Below are positions 24,931-36,868 of a stretch of 64,000 bases of DNA, piece by piece. Source of the DNA: Zygaena filipendulae (Eukaryota > Arthropoda > Insecta > Lepidoptera > Zygaenidae); NCBI GenBank assembly GCA_907165275.2, contig OU015652.1:3549001-3613000 (forward strand), read 5' to 3'. The translations under genes were made by a program, and so were the position numbers. The notes beneath the pieces were generated by a model. It made no database searches and was not told where the DNA came from. It worked only from the letters and a program-made list of their open reading frames with translations. The stretch's first letter is position 1; each line of letters opens with the position of its first letter.

Positions 24931-25534
24931 TAATTAAGCAAGGTAGCTTTTACTAATGGTATAACCATAGTTTGTATTTTATGTATGTATCACGCAAAAG
25001 TTTCTGGACGGATTTCAATGATTTTTATATATGAAGATCTACCTACAAATACTTTCCCTACCTATGCTTATATTTATTCTTATACATCAAAGAGTTTCTA
25101 TAGGAATCTCGTTACAGACGCAGCTGAAAATGCGGACAACAGTGCTACCTACTGCTACTTACCCACTCTTGGATATTATAGTATATATAGCACCTACATA
25201 GCGCAATATCATCCGTGTTTCACCCTTCTCACATTAGAAGTTGAATTATCATAAACCCTGAAATGCGTGTTTCTTTATATGAAAGAAGCGCGCAAATGCC
25301 GACTTCCATATCTAACTTCAAAACGAACCCTTATTTTCATTCGCCTATGAGTTAAATTGCCAAAATCCCTTTGTACTTGCTTACATTATATGAGTAAAAG
25401 GAAATCTTGTGCAAACTTTCGAGCTTCTAGAGTTTTCAACTCTTTTGATTTGCGTTGATGAATCGAATCGGGCAATCAGTCAGGACTCAGGACATAGTAA
25501 CCATAGTAACAATAGTAACCATGATAATACACTA
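24931..25534. other. Decayed repeat sequence
   Basis: CACGCAAAAGTTTCTGGACG at 24990 and CATCCGTGTTTCACCCTTC near 25210 look like remnants of Helitron-like bodies. Short ATAGTAAC repeats lie at 25495-25525. No gene. Confidence 0.5.
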
Positions 25535-25689
25535 ATGCTACTGCTCCACCTGCGTTAACGTTAACGTTGATGTTAATGTATAACGTGGTAATGTTAGTAA
25601 GTTAACCCGTTAAAATGTTGGCCACATCTACGTAATGCCTAAATTAGCGCACTAATTTACGCGTTAACACGCAGGTGGAGCAGTAGCAT
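25535..25689. mobile_element. Short inverted-repeat element (MITE-like, 155 bp)
   Basis: ATGCTACTGCTCCACCTGCG on the left is mirrored by CGCAGGTGGAGCAGTAGCAT on the right, a perfect 20-bp terminal inverted repeat that continues into GTTAAC on both sides. No clear target duplication was seen beyond A/T bases. Confidence 0.6.
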
Positions 25690-26360
25690 AAAAGACAAAC
25701 CTGGTCGCCCGTTAAGTAGGTACATGAGACATTTGAATAGGACATTATGAACGAGAGTAGGACGGGCTCCGACACCTTAGAACGAATTTACCTACTAATT
25801 CATTCACATACGAAGATGCTTCCTTATCGGGTTGCAGCTGCATCGATAGCCAACAGTTGCACGACCAACCAGCCTGTTATGGTCACAAATGAATATTAGT
25901 TCAAGATAACCCGAGCGAAATGCGATCTGGTCATAAAACTTGCTGTAGATTCCATTGACAACGATAACGTGCATGTTAAAGAGTTCGAAAATGTACCAAC
26001 AATATCGTGTGTCTTACATCATAGAATACCCAGATCATAAAGACGTGACAAGAATTGAATGAATAGTTCACGTATCGAGTATCATGACAGCATGATATCT
26101 ACCTAACTATGATTATATTATATTTTTTCATTGGAAGAATTATAAAATTGACGTATTTATGTAAAATATCAGATTGAGACATTGATGCAAAATGTAAATT
26201 ATGATGGATTCAGTGACATTATTTATACTGATGATCGTGTCACGGCGTTATTTAAATGGGTTCAAACCAAAGAAATTCTATATAGAATATAGAGAATTCT
26301 ATATAGAGCGAGAAACAACAATGGATATACACATTATTATATTGCATTGTTATTCTAATA

Positions 26361-26574
26361 CTAGTTGTGCCCCGCGGTTTCACCCGCGTTAATTTCAGAG
26401 TTTCCGCGGGAATTCCGGGATAAAAAGTACCTTATGTGTTAATCTGATGTATAAAGCTATATTATTGTAGTTTCATTTAAATCCATCCAGTAGTTTTTGC
26501 GTGAAAGAGTAACAAACATCCATCCATCCATCCGTACATTCTTACAAACTTTCGCGTTTATAATATTAGTAGGA
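26361..26574 (-). mobile_element. Helitron-like element, young subfamily copy 1
   Basis: Complete: CTAGTTGTGCCCCGCGGTTT at the left and TTTATAATATTAGTAGGA at the right, flanked A and T. Very close to the copies at 42807-43032 and 48909-49115, with a CATC microsatellite inside. Confidence 0.8.
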
Positions 26575-28114
26575 TTTTATGTTGCAATGTTGAATAACGA
26601 CGTTACCCTCCTTTAATACATAAAATGTCATTGGATGTGTTATATAACACAAGTTATCGAACATGTTACATAGTTTGTACGTACCGTTATACATGGACGT
26701 CATGCAAGACAATCTCATAATACCATTGAGTTTTTTTACACTGCAAAATAACGTTGTTGAGTATTAACTCTCAAAAGTGCTTTAAAACGATTAATTAAAG
26801 CGATTGACGTGCTCCATCCGTTACGCAGTGGCGGGTCTCAGCATGTTCCCTTTCAGTAGCACCTGTGTCTTCAAATGATCTTATTTTTAGGATTCAGTGC
26901 CTTAAAAGCAAAAACAAAACCTCTATAAACACCGGCGTCCATCAGTCACAAAGGTTTGTACCACTTAATAACGTGGAAACTAAAAACTTTATGATATCGT
27001 ACGTACTTATATATCACTCTTCAATAATTAGAATAAAATTGTAGATTAAGCAGTGTGGGATTCACTTTGTAATATAGTGTAGACCATATACCTATTAGTG
27101 TCATTTGAAAAAGGTAACTCTGAAAATTGTACAACATTACAATTTTAAATTCAGCGCTCTTAAAGGTATAGCTGAATGTATGCAAAATTGAGATTTTGAT
27201 TTTAACTGGGTTAAGTATAGATATTACAAGGAAATTATAGATAATTTTAAACAGTAAAGTGTCTTAAGACAATTTTTACTGTTTTAGTACGGAACCTTAA
27301 TTATGTACGAGCCTGACTCGATCCTAACAGTTTTTTTTATAATCGATTATAAAACGCAGAATCATTGCGCGTAATTGGGTATCGAGCCCGAATTAGTTCT
27401 GCGGCAGATAATTTAAAGTTCGAAATAACTATAATGGTCTGATGCCAAAACTACGAACTCATCAAAAAATTTCGAGCTTAGGTAATACGTACTTATAGTG
27501 AGAGTAACTGTACACTTAGTTTAAAAAAAAAACACCATTCTACGTCATCAAAAAATGTTTAAAAAACGAAACTTACCTATAATTATTCAAGTTCATTAAG
27601 TCCTATTTGATTGTCCATTGGATCAGAAATGAAAATAAAAAAACCAGACGTGTCACAAATCTTCCAATGCAATTAATGTACTATACCCTCAAGAGCAGTC
27701 CTGTCAAATGGTTAAAATTCCGATGAGTTTTATCGGTTAAAATGATTTTCTTGTAAGTACCTACTTAGTACTTCAGAGTTAATCGAATATCTAATCCTGT
27801 TTAATGGTTCTAAATAAACCTAATTAAGCTCTCAAAGAGTGCCGATTGATATATTGTCAGTAAGTTTGGAAATGACAGGCTCTCAATTACATAAGATAAA
27901 TCTCGACCGCACAGGGCTCCTCTCATTAGCCTTGTTTTCAATTGTTATCCGTAACTTATTCAATTATCTTGCTGATTTAACTTCGATCGCTTTAAATAAT
28001 TAATTTGTTACAAAATAAATTACTTTACTCGATGTTTTTGATTAGTTATCTGTTTGTTTATGTTTATACCTAAACATCATACAACAAAATAATATGTTTC
28101 AAATTTGATCCAAG
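26575..28114. other. No gene seen
   Basis: AT-rich intergenic DNA between a Helitron-like copy and the LTR-bounded element, with a possible B-box remnant near 27385. Confidence 0.6.
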
Positions 28115-28350
28115 TGTTAGAAATGATACTCGATTAATACATTAAGCAACTGTTTTATTTACTGTATCACAAAGTAAATGCGCGCGTGCGTGCCCTCGCG
28201 CCAATTCCACAAACGATAATGCCGATCTCACTCACCGTTGACGGCTTCCACCCCAAATACGCGTCACATGACGTTTTATGTCACCTGTCAAGAGGGATGT
28301 GATGTGGCCATCACTCCTCTAGACTTTATACAAAATATGAATCGCTAACA
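28115..28350. repeat. Left 236-bp terminal direct repeat (LTR)
   Basis: TGTTAG...CTAACA with a CpG-rich centre (GCGCGCGTGCGTGCCCTCGC). It is preceded by CAAG and followed by GACGGCC. GGCCATTCT occurs twice just inside the element, 46 bp apart, with GGAATG...CATTCC between. Confidence 0.85.
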
Positions 28351-29007
28351 GACGGCCATTCTGTTAATGGAATGTCCCCATTCCTAAAAAAAATGTCTCT
28401 CGGCCATTCTACAGTAAAGTATGACCCCATACAAAGAATTAAATTTATAACTAAACAATCAAATACCTTAATTTCTTTTAAACAACATCTCCAATAAGTA
28501 GTAATTTTATGAAGAACATTATTAGGAACATTGTAATGGTAACAAAATTACACAAATTTATCCGTTGACTAACACAATATCTAAATGTCAACATTATTAA
28601 TTAAGTACATTAAATAGCCTTAAAGTATGTGTTAATACAAGATTTTATATTTTTTTGACTTAATTCATGATTTGAAGAAAAGAAAACAAAATATCTATCT
28701 AAAAAGAAAATAGAATATTTGCAAGTAAATATTTCTGGAAGCAAAATTAAAATTATCAATATAATAAATTTTCATTTTAAATAAAGTAATATTAATAACG
28801 GTACAAAAGTACAAATCAATTTGAAAATAAACATAATCCAAAACGAAATCTATACAAAATAAACATCAGAATAATACTTAACTGAAACATATTTTGTTGT
28901 TACATTCATAAACAATTTATTGATTTAAACTGTTCTAAGATCATCAAAGTAAGCATTTGTAGATTCTTCCATCATGTGAATACATCAGACTCGCCTCTTC
29001 ACAAATT

Positions 29008-29430
29008 TGTTTGCCTGCAGAGGGACACAATCGGATTTAATTCAATATTACACAACACCACCGAGCCTCTCGTTTGCCCACCGAGGGACACGGTCTAACT
29101 CTCTAAGCCCAATCTGGCACCATCAAATTGTAGCCTACCGTTTGCCCACCGAGGGACACGGTCTGACTCTTTCAGCACAATCTTACACCACCGAGTTGTA
29201 GCCTGCCGTTTGCCCACCGAGGGACACGGTCTGACTCTTTCGGCACATTCTTGCACCACCAAGTTGTAGCCTGCCGTTTGCCCACCGAGGGACACGGTCT
29301 GACTCTTTCAGCACAATCTTGCACCACCAAGATGTAGCCTGCCGTTTGCCCACCGAGGGACCCGGTCTGACTCTTTCAGCACAATCTTGCACCACCAAGT
29401 CGTAACCTGCCGTTTGCCCACTCCAACGTC
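29008..29430. repeat. 68-bp tandem repeat, about six copies
   Basis: The marker CGTTTGCCCA recurs at 29071, 29139, 29207, 29275, 29343 and 29411, exactly 68 bp apart, with a diverged unit before them. Inner copies are nearly identical. Because 68 is not a multiple of three, open frames over it are translation artefacts. Just after the array GCACGCTCGCTCC recurs in variant form four times to about 29567. Confidence 0.9.
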
Positions 29431-29599
29431 CTGTCATCACGATAGGTAGCGCGCTCGCTCCAATGCTGATCGATGGACGCACGCTCGCTCCGGGGTTTAT
29501 TATTTCACATTCAGGCAGCACGCTCACTGCGGTGTCAGCAGGTAGCCATCGGCAGCACGCTCGCTCCATGGTCTGACCATAAACAACAAGAAAAATTCC

Positions 29600-30213
29600 A
29601 AAGCAATACCAGTTAGCTAAAGACTTAGGTATAATATTTGACGAAAAACTTACATTTAGATACCATAATGATCATGTAATTAATAGAAGCCTCAGTCTGT
29701 TGGGCTTCATCTCCAGATCCACCAAAGGTTTTAAAAAAAAGACCCGCTAGCATCATTTATCTCTACTGCACCCTCGTCAGAAGTACTCTCGAATACAACT
29801 CGGTTGTATGGTCTCCTTACTACACGGTGCACATTGACCGAATTGAAAGAGTTCAAAAACGCTGTCTAAAGTTAATTACTTTCAGGTATAAAAATTCCAC
29901 AAGATCGCTTCAGACGTACGGGGACAGGTTGAACAGATTCGGTATGATCTCTTTAGAAACCCGTCGCAAGGGTAGAGACCAGATCCTGCTACATAAAATA
30001 ATACACCACCAGATCGGTAGCCCTTACATCCTATCACTTTTAAATTTCAACACCAATTATCGCTCTCGACGTCCCAATACCTTCTCACTTCGGATATTCA
30101 CTAACAACACATCTTTTTACAATCCAGTTGTACGGATGTGTCGCCAATATAATGAGCTCGTCGCTAAAGGTGCAGATGTGGACGTTTTAATTGTAATTTT
30201 AGGGTATACTTAA
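29600..30213 (+). pseudogene. LINE (Jockey/CR1-like) reverse transcriptase C-terminal fragment, broken
   Basis: Translation gives the hallmark end of a non-LTR retrotransposon polymerase: LGIIFDEKLTFRYH, then after a frame break LYCTLVRSTLEYNSVVWSP and RIERVQKRCLK, then the arginine-rich C-terminal tail. The break is at a run of eight A near 29733. The 5' part of the polymerase and the whole of ORF1 are absent, so this is a dead 5'-truncated copy. It lies inside the LTR-bounded element. Confidence 0.75.
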
Positions 30214-30579
30214 AAAATATCAACGACTACCTCCGTCGCACTTGCTAATTGTGGTTCTATTTTTCTGAGATCCATAAATATCAAAATAAATTTAAATATT
30301 ACTTTGTACTTCGCTCGATATTTTTAGTCTTTCTAGGTATGCATATCTCTGGTTTGTGGTCGGAACATATAATAATACACTACAATAAGTAAAAATCGTA
30401 ATGACTACAATCTGTTTTGTGTACTTAAACAAATAAACAAATAAATAAACCAGTTCATTGGCTCGTTGCCTCAATTTACGCTATCAGTAAATTAAATAAC
30501 TTAAATAGTTCTACTTGTGAAAAGTACCTACTTCAAGAATCTGTTCACAACAAACTCTTCAATTTTATTACTGTTACTA

Positions 30580-30768
30580 CTGCTCCAACAATTTTTATGA
30601 AATTTAGTATGCCGGGGGTTTCGGGGGCGATTAATCAATCTAGCTAGGTTTCATTTTTGAAAGCGTCGCTTCATCCGTGTTTTCAGGCAATGAAATATGA
30701 GTGTTTGTTTTCTACTTAAAAACAGATGGCGCTATACACAACGAGCGAAGCTCGGTGACCCAGATATT
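30580..30768 (+). mobile_element. Helitron-like fragment, second lepidopteran family
   Basis: Carries the blocks CCGGGGGTTTCGGGGGCGAT, GAAAGCGTCGCTTCATC, AGATGGCGCTATA and ACGAGCGAAGCTCGGTGACC, which I know as a common dispersed lepidopteran element. The inverted GAGCGAAGCTC makes a hairpin near the 3' end. Confidence 0.5.
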
Positions 30769-33204
30769 AAGGGATTATTATTGCAATTCAATAACTCGAC
30801 AGAGTTGTTAAATTCTGACCGCAAACCTTTTACCACAGAATAGATAGAAGAGGCAACAACTCAGTTTAGGATGAAAACTAGTATCGCCGGGTGACTCCCG
30901 TGCACAAGACCATAGTGCACAAATACATTTACTGGCATAATGAATGTAGGTAGAACGCCGCCGTTCGGTCACTTTTCTACCCAGTCACTGTTTCAAAATT
31001 TCAGTTTTGGAAATATTGTGGGAAATACATTCGAGGTGCCAGCAAGGGGAGTTTCGGGAAAGTTAGAGTAATTGCTTCGTTGCGACCGTAATGCGCCTAC
31101 ACCGCCTACATGGTCGCTAGTTATCATACTATTTTCTCTGTGTCTTATGAGACTGAATAATGAAGACGTATTTTCTTTTTACTAAAATTCACCATTACGA
31201 AGAAAATAGGTCCAAAGTTACCCGTTTGCTTAAGTCTACTTTTCTACGCTTCTTTGTAAGTACTATTAGTTTCTACTAATGTTACATAACATGACTATGT
31301 TCGCGTTCTGCTAAGCGGAATGCGTTTTAGCCGTAAAACAGCTATACAAAATATCTTTGATAGTCAAGATAGATCTAACGATACTACGATTTTCGATTTT
31401 CTACGAAATCCAGTGACATGATTTATCCAAAGAGGCATCGTAGATTATGTAGTCGTTCATGTCTATAAATTTTTCACTAAGGGAGGCCCTTACAAGATAC
31501 AGGGTGCTCAACAGGGCAACTACGTTATTTTGCTAGTAAATCGTAAACACACAAGGTATCATACTGATGCAATTAAGCCCTGATCAACTCTTATATTTTA
31601 TATTTGGTATTATCTATTACATTATTACAAGGCTTTGTCTCATTCAGTTTATTTAACATATCTTAATGTCACTTACTGGTGTGATGTGTATCTATCTATC
31701 TTGGATAATTAACACTTTGCGAAGATAAGTTTTACTAGGGTAAGCTCAAAGTCCTTTGAATTTATTTTAGTATTGTTTACTGTCTTAAATAGTTTCTCTA
31801 AAACATTATCCCTAATATCTATGCCATGATATTCTATAAAGTTGTGGAATATGGTCGAAGATTGCTAAAGCCGATAACTTATTTTGTCATATTTCAAGGA
31901 TAGGTACCTAGTTTACTAAATATTGGTTAGGACTCTCTTCGTTCTGTTTGTAATTTATTGAACACCATACTAATACCATACCATTCTTCATGATAAACAA
32001 ATATTCTTCACCTTAGCGCAATACTCTAACAGAGCTGTAGTCGAAGAAGAATAGCATGGATATTAAAAGGGTGATTATTAGACAGGGGGTCTACTTGGTC
32101 CTCCACAATATTCATATTATGGGTAATTGAAGTATACGATATATATTATCAATTTACTGTTAGTTCTTGTCACTATGAGAATATACTTGGATTTATTCTG
32201 GAAATTACTGTTATAATGATTGACAAATTAATTGTTTATAAGAGTGTGCCTTCCATTGCCGACTCGGCAAAGTGATACTAACATGATATCTTTTGCATCA
32301 ACACAACATTCTAATACCTTTATCACATTGAGTGAAAACGGAACACTGGGCGATTTTTAAAAAAAAAAAACTGAGAGAGTTCAGACTACTCTATTAGGGA
32401 ATCCACTATTATGTAGGTCCTTTTTGGTTTAAGTAATCCTCGTTGTGAATCTAAGTGGTGTACTGAAGTTATACTATATCATTATTAATATTATTACTAT
32501 TTAATCCTTTATTGCACATAAAATGACAATATTTTCTTCTTTTTCTTCAATTCTGGCGAAACGCCAACGATAATACTACACTGATCCCTACTCAAACATG
32601 GTTACGGTTAATTATCTACAAAACCACCAGCTCGGAGTACAAAATAGATGAGTTCAAAATACATAGGTGACTGAAATAACGAAGATTAACTCGACACGCG
32701 TTTTTCGGTACCTACCTGCGGCTTTCAATAATCTATACTAGTACATGTACGATTATTGTAAGTTTACATTCTAAACCTCGATATTGACGTTTGGTCAATG
32801 CATTAAAACAACGAATGGATATATCATAACCTTTATTGAATGTTAGTCAATCAACGACTACATTGGTGATGACGCCCTATTCAGATCATATGAATTATAA
32901 AGGTTAAGAAACCCTGGTAGTATCTCTATTTTATACTTTATTTTAGAGATTTTTTTTTTCACGGGACTTATTTAGTCTTCTATGTCGTGTTTTAGTGTAC
33001 TTATTCAATTTTAAACTATACCTTTCTTTAGTATTAGGTATTGTATTATTTCTCTGATTTACTAAACCATCGATTCAGTAATCACTATAAAATTACTTTC
33101 CTGCGTTATTAATTTTCTGTTTTACCTACATTTTTGCAGTTAAATAATATTGAAGTGTCTGTTTGTAATCTATCGACACTAATTAGAATCTAATTATTAT
33201 CTAG
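30769..33204. other. Interior of the LTR-bounded element, no gene seen
   Basis: Apart from a moderately GC-rich stretch at 30880-31110, this is AT-rich with no long open frame and no repeat I recognise. It does not look like degraded gag-pol. Confidence 0.6.
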
Positions 33205-33535
33205 ATTAGAATCTGCGTGTCCGTACATGCTAATCTTCGAAACTAATGAACGGATTAACATGCGGTTTTCGCAGGTAAATCAAGCTTAGCTTGAAGCAAC
33301 ATAAAGGCAACACAATAAAAGAGTAGAATCTACGTGTTCGTTCACGCTAACCTTCGAAACTAATGAACGGCTTACCATGCGGTCTTCACGGGTAAATCAA
33401 GCTCAGCTTGAAGCAACATAAAGGCAACACAATAAAAGAGTAGAATCTGCGTGTCCGTTCACGCTAACCTTCGAAACTAATGAACGGATTACCACGCGGT
33501 TTCCGCAGGTAAATCAAGCTTAGCTTGAAGTAACA
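33205..33535 (+). repeat. 117-bp tandem repeat, three copies
   Basis: AGAATCTGCGTGT and variants start near 33208, 33325 and 33442, exactly 117 bp apart. Each unit carries CTAACCTTCGAAACTAATGA and AAGCTTAGCTTGAAGCAACA. Copies 2 and 3 begin with AATAAAAGAG. Single diverged copies occur at 16325-16440 (minus) and 61628-61770 (plus), so the unit is a dispersed element that became tandem here. Confidence 0.85.
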
Positions 33536-35532
33536 TAAGGGATTTAATCCATTTAAATGGGCGTCAAGAAAAGGAATCTTTTTACAAAACGAGTTTCGCA
33601 CAAGTGAAACCGGACACAGTTAGTGTCAAACAGCTTTCTACCAGATGCATGATGTATTATGGTCATTACGTTTTAATAGAAGATGATTTTTAAATCTTTG
33701 TGCTCCGAATAATCTTTGAGGCAGGTACACCGAAGCAAGTTCAAACATTTGTTACAGGTGGATAGCTGATGTTATAAGGTAACTTTATGTTACAATTGGC
33801 CCACGATAACCAACACAATTAAGTTATTGATACAAGACGCTTTATCAAGAGTTATAGAATGTTTTTCAATTATGTGTTTACCTTATTACATTGTTCAAAT
33901 ACCATCAAAATATTAAACACAAAAGAATTGCTACAAAAAAATGCTACAATTTTAAGATACAATTTACTCAAACTTTCGCCAGTTTAGGTAACGCACCATT
34001 GCTTATCTATGGCCTATACTTATTGTAACTGTTATAATATTTTGTATTCTAATGTAATTATTTTTATAAATTTCAAACTGTATATTCTGATTTGTATTTT
34101 CATTATGGTTTTGACGGACTTCTATTCTAGATTTAGAACCATACACATCAAAACTGTCGTCCCTAAATAAATATATTTTGTAGGGTTTTCCTCAAATTAA
34201 CGTGGGTGAAACCGCGGAGTATCTCAAAGCTTTGATGATTTTCTTTTGAATTTACCTAGTTTTGCTTGCTAGTCTCATTTTTTTTACTGCTATTTTTGAA
34301 AGTCTTGCTACATCTCCTAGGGATAAAACTCAAGCCCCTACTACGGTGTTACAACCCTAGTCACTAAGCGATATTTGCTACTGATTGACTCTTTACTAAG
34401 CTGTTTAGGTAGCTGCACGTTTTCAAAATTTGGCTAGTTTTGAAGTTGAAAGAATTACCAAATTTCTTTTTCTAATTAAGGTTAACCACAGCTAAAGTTA
34501 GATCTCGACTTCAGATAGAAGCAATCCCCTCATACAAGAAACTTAGGAAAGGCACTGTAATAAATTATGAGTGAATACTTCGGTCACAAAATTGATGTTC
34601 TATTTTTTTTTTTTTTTTTTATTTGAAGGTAGTCACTAATATTAGTCTTTTATCATAAGAAAAATCATAAGAGATTATTTCTAAAGCACAGGTAGGTACA
34701 ATATTATTACCCACTAGACTGTAAGATTAGATAATTCTTTAATCAAAATAACATTACTGCATCCACAGATTTATACTAAATGATTCAATGAAGCTTTGTC
34801 TGTTTGCATGATTATTAGATACTTCATTCAAATAGTAGGTAGGCATGCTAACTAACTTGATATCAGAGCTGGGAACTATTAACTTGCATAGGAGATCCTA
34901 TGAGACAAAAGAAAAACTATGCAACTCAGCTAACTTTCGTGTTGTTCATGGATCAATTGAACTAATTAATTAATTGGTCCATGGTGTTGTTACACCTTTC
35001 GTGATAAACATTAGTTACTTTTTTTTCTTTTTTACACACCTACCTAGGTGGGTAAACTTGCACCATGGCTTTCAGAAAAGGGAAAATTACAACCTTTATA
35101 TCAGTAAACACTGCTATGTGGGTAGATATAAATTTTAACTATATAATGTCTGAAACTTATTTTGTATGACAACTAAAAGAAGAAATAAACCAGCCTTTAC
35201 GTATTCTGTAAATACCGTTATATGTATATCAATATATTAAACTATGCATAATGTTGCGTGTTGTATGCTAAACAAAGACTCATCCAGCGTTCACATATTC
35301 AGTAGATACCGCTGTATCTTCTCGCTTTCAGCATTAAACGAAGACACTAGGTAAGTACATACCAGATTGAACTTGGTTTTCTGGTCTTATGTTTCGTCGT
35401 CAGGCCGCACCTTGAGAATATGCACAGGGCAGCACCGTCGCTTACCCGGTCTGCGCCTGACGCCTGGTGTGATGCACCGGAGCGCCTTAGTCCTGGCCAT
35501 GGGTGTTTGGTTTCTTTACCGCACTTCTGAAC
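33536..35532. other. Interior of the LTR-bounded element, right part
   Basis: AT-rich without a gene. A decayed Helitron-like 3' end lies near 34180-34220 (GGGTGAAACCGCGG), a T run at 34603-34620, and a GC-rich patch at 35395-35510 just before the right repeat. Confidence 0.6.
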
Positions 35533-35768
35533 TGTTAGAAATGATACTCGATTAATACATTAAGCAACTGTTTTATTTACTGTATCACAAAGTAAATGCG
35601 CGCGTGCGTGCCCTCGCGCCAATTCCACAAACGATAATGCCGATCTCACTCACCGTTGACGGCTTCCACCCCAAATACGCGTCACATGACGTTTTATGTC
35701 ACCTGTCAAGAGGGATGTGATGTGGCCATCACTCCTCTAGACTTTATACAAAATATGAATCGCTAACA
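35533..35768. repeat. Right 236-bp terminal direct repeat (LTR)
   Basis: Identical in length and sequence to the left copy. It is preceded by CTTCTGAAC and followed by CAAG, the second half of the target duplication. Confidence 0.85.
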
Positions 35769-36249
35769 CAAGTAAGTTAGGGAAATTTAAAGTTTGCCCA
35801 CATAAAAATATGACTGCGTAACACGTCGTCGTGTTGACTTTTAAAATTAAAATTGGTTTCTGATCACCAAATCGAACAATCCGTTTGTTTACAATGAGCA
35901 TCATTAGTCAATAAAATTGTAGGTAAGTACCTACCTAGGTATATTCATCAGTTAAAAAATGCTCGCTGTTTTGTATTTTCGAGCACCCCGTCACGACAGT
36001 TAGGTTCTAACTGTGACTTGTGATCAAATTCGAATGATATCGATTTCAAAGCGCAAGAATTTTTTGCACTCTGCATTATACAAAATTCCGATCGCTTTTC
36101 AATGAAGAATTAAATACGACGTTAATGAGACTTAGCACACTCAATGATATTATCAATAAAGCATACCGCAAACTAAGCAAAGCTTAAATGGACAAGACAA
36201 GTAATTGTAATACATTTTGATAATACATATTTAAAACCCAGATTCAGGG

Positions 36250-36350
36250 TATAAACATTGTGTTTATGCGAGGAACGATCCCGCGACATTCTGACGTAGC
36301 CATCAGCTTTACTTACTTACAGCTACACCATCGGTGCATTAGTGGTGTTA
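36250..36350 (-). mobile_element. SINE-like B-box fragment
   Basis: GGAACGATCCCGCGACATTC, then TTTACTTACTTACAG and GGTGCATTAGTGG, paralleling 3178-3255. Confidence 0.45.
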
Positions 36351-36606
36351 AGTTAAATAACAGTTTTATGTGTTGGAAGATGGAATTACCTATATAGCAG
36401 GACCGGTCTGTGGTAAATTAACTCTACCCTAAGCGGCTTCGCTGCTCCTTCGAGGACACATTAATTACTGCTTAAGACATACATATATTTATTTGCAACT
36501 ATAGGTAGTCCGGATTGACATGTGTTTCTGTTCGTGAAAACGAGTTATGTCTTTAAGGAATTCGCGCAGATGTTTCAATTTATTTCTGAATGTAGGTATA
36601 ATATAA

Positions 36607-36868
36607 TAATAATAATAATAATCCACTTCACAACATACAGATCTACTTGATCCTACACTAAGCTATAAGCTTGTATCGTGGAAACCAAGCAAACGTGGTA
36701 TATACTACATATTATTACATTTATATATTATACTATAGATATATATGCACGGCCAGACTGGAAAATGGAACCCTGTCTTCATAACACAAAGTCCAGCCCT
36801 ACCGGGAATCGAACCCGGAACCCCTTGATTAGCCGGTAGGCATGATGACCTGCTGCGCCAATTAATGA
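36607..36868 (-). mobile_element. tRNA-derived SINE, near full length
   Basis: Read on the minus strand: an A-box-like TTGGCGCAGCAGGTCATC at 36868, a B box GGGTTCGATTCCCGGT near 36810, a body, and an (ATT)n tail ending at about 36607. RNA polymerase III boxes and a short tandem tail are the mark of a SINE. Confidence 0.7.

Larger units (their letters stand above)
28115..35768. mobile_element. Recent LTR-type element without visible gag-pol (LARD-like), 7.65 kb
   Basis: Two 236-bp direct repeats at 28115-28350 and 35533-35768 are identical at every base I compared. Each starts TGTTAG and ends CTAACA, as LTRs do. The outer flanks are both CAAG (28111-28114 and 35769-35772), a 4-bp target duplication, while the inner flanks differ; so the whole block went in as one unit. 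The 7.2-kb interior has no long open frame, no gag and no protease or integrase that I can see. It contains a 68-bp tandem array, a LINE fragment, a Helitron-like fragment and a 117-bp tandem array. I found no clear primer-binding site or polypurine tract at either inner edge. Read on the minus strand the repeat has TATAAAG near its start and AATAAA near its end, so the element may be oriented that way. A composite of two shorter elements is the main alternative. Confidence 0.7.

Noticed and set aside
29183..29569. 128-codon minus-strand open frame
   Set aside because: It lies over the 68-bp tandem array; since 68 is not a multiple of three the frame shifts from unit to unit and the peptide has no consistent repeat. 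It is an artefact of the array.
28115..35768. Two independent insertions of a 236-bp MITE
   Set aside because: Each copy would then have its own target duplication on both sides. Only the outermost flanks match (CAAG), so a single insertion of the whole block fits better.
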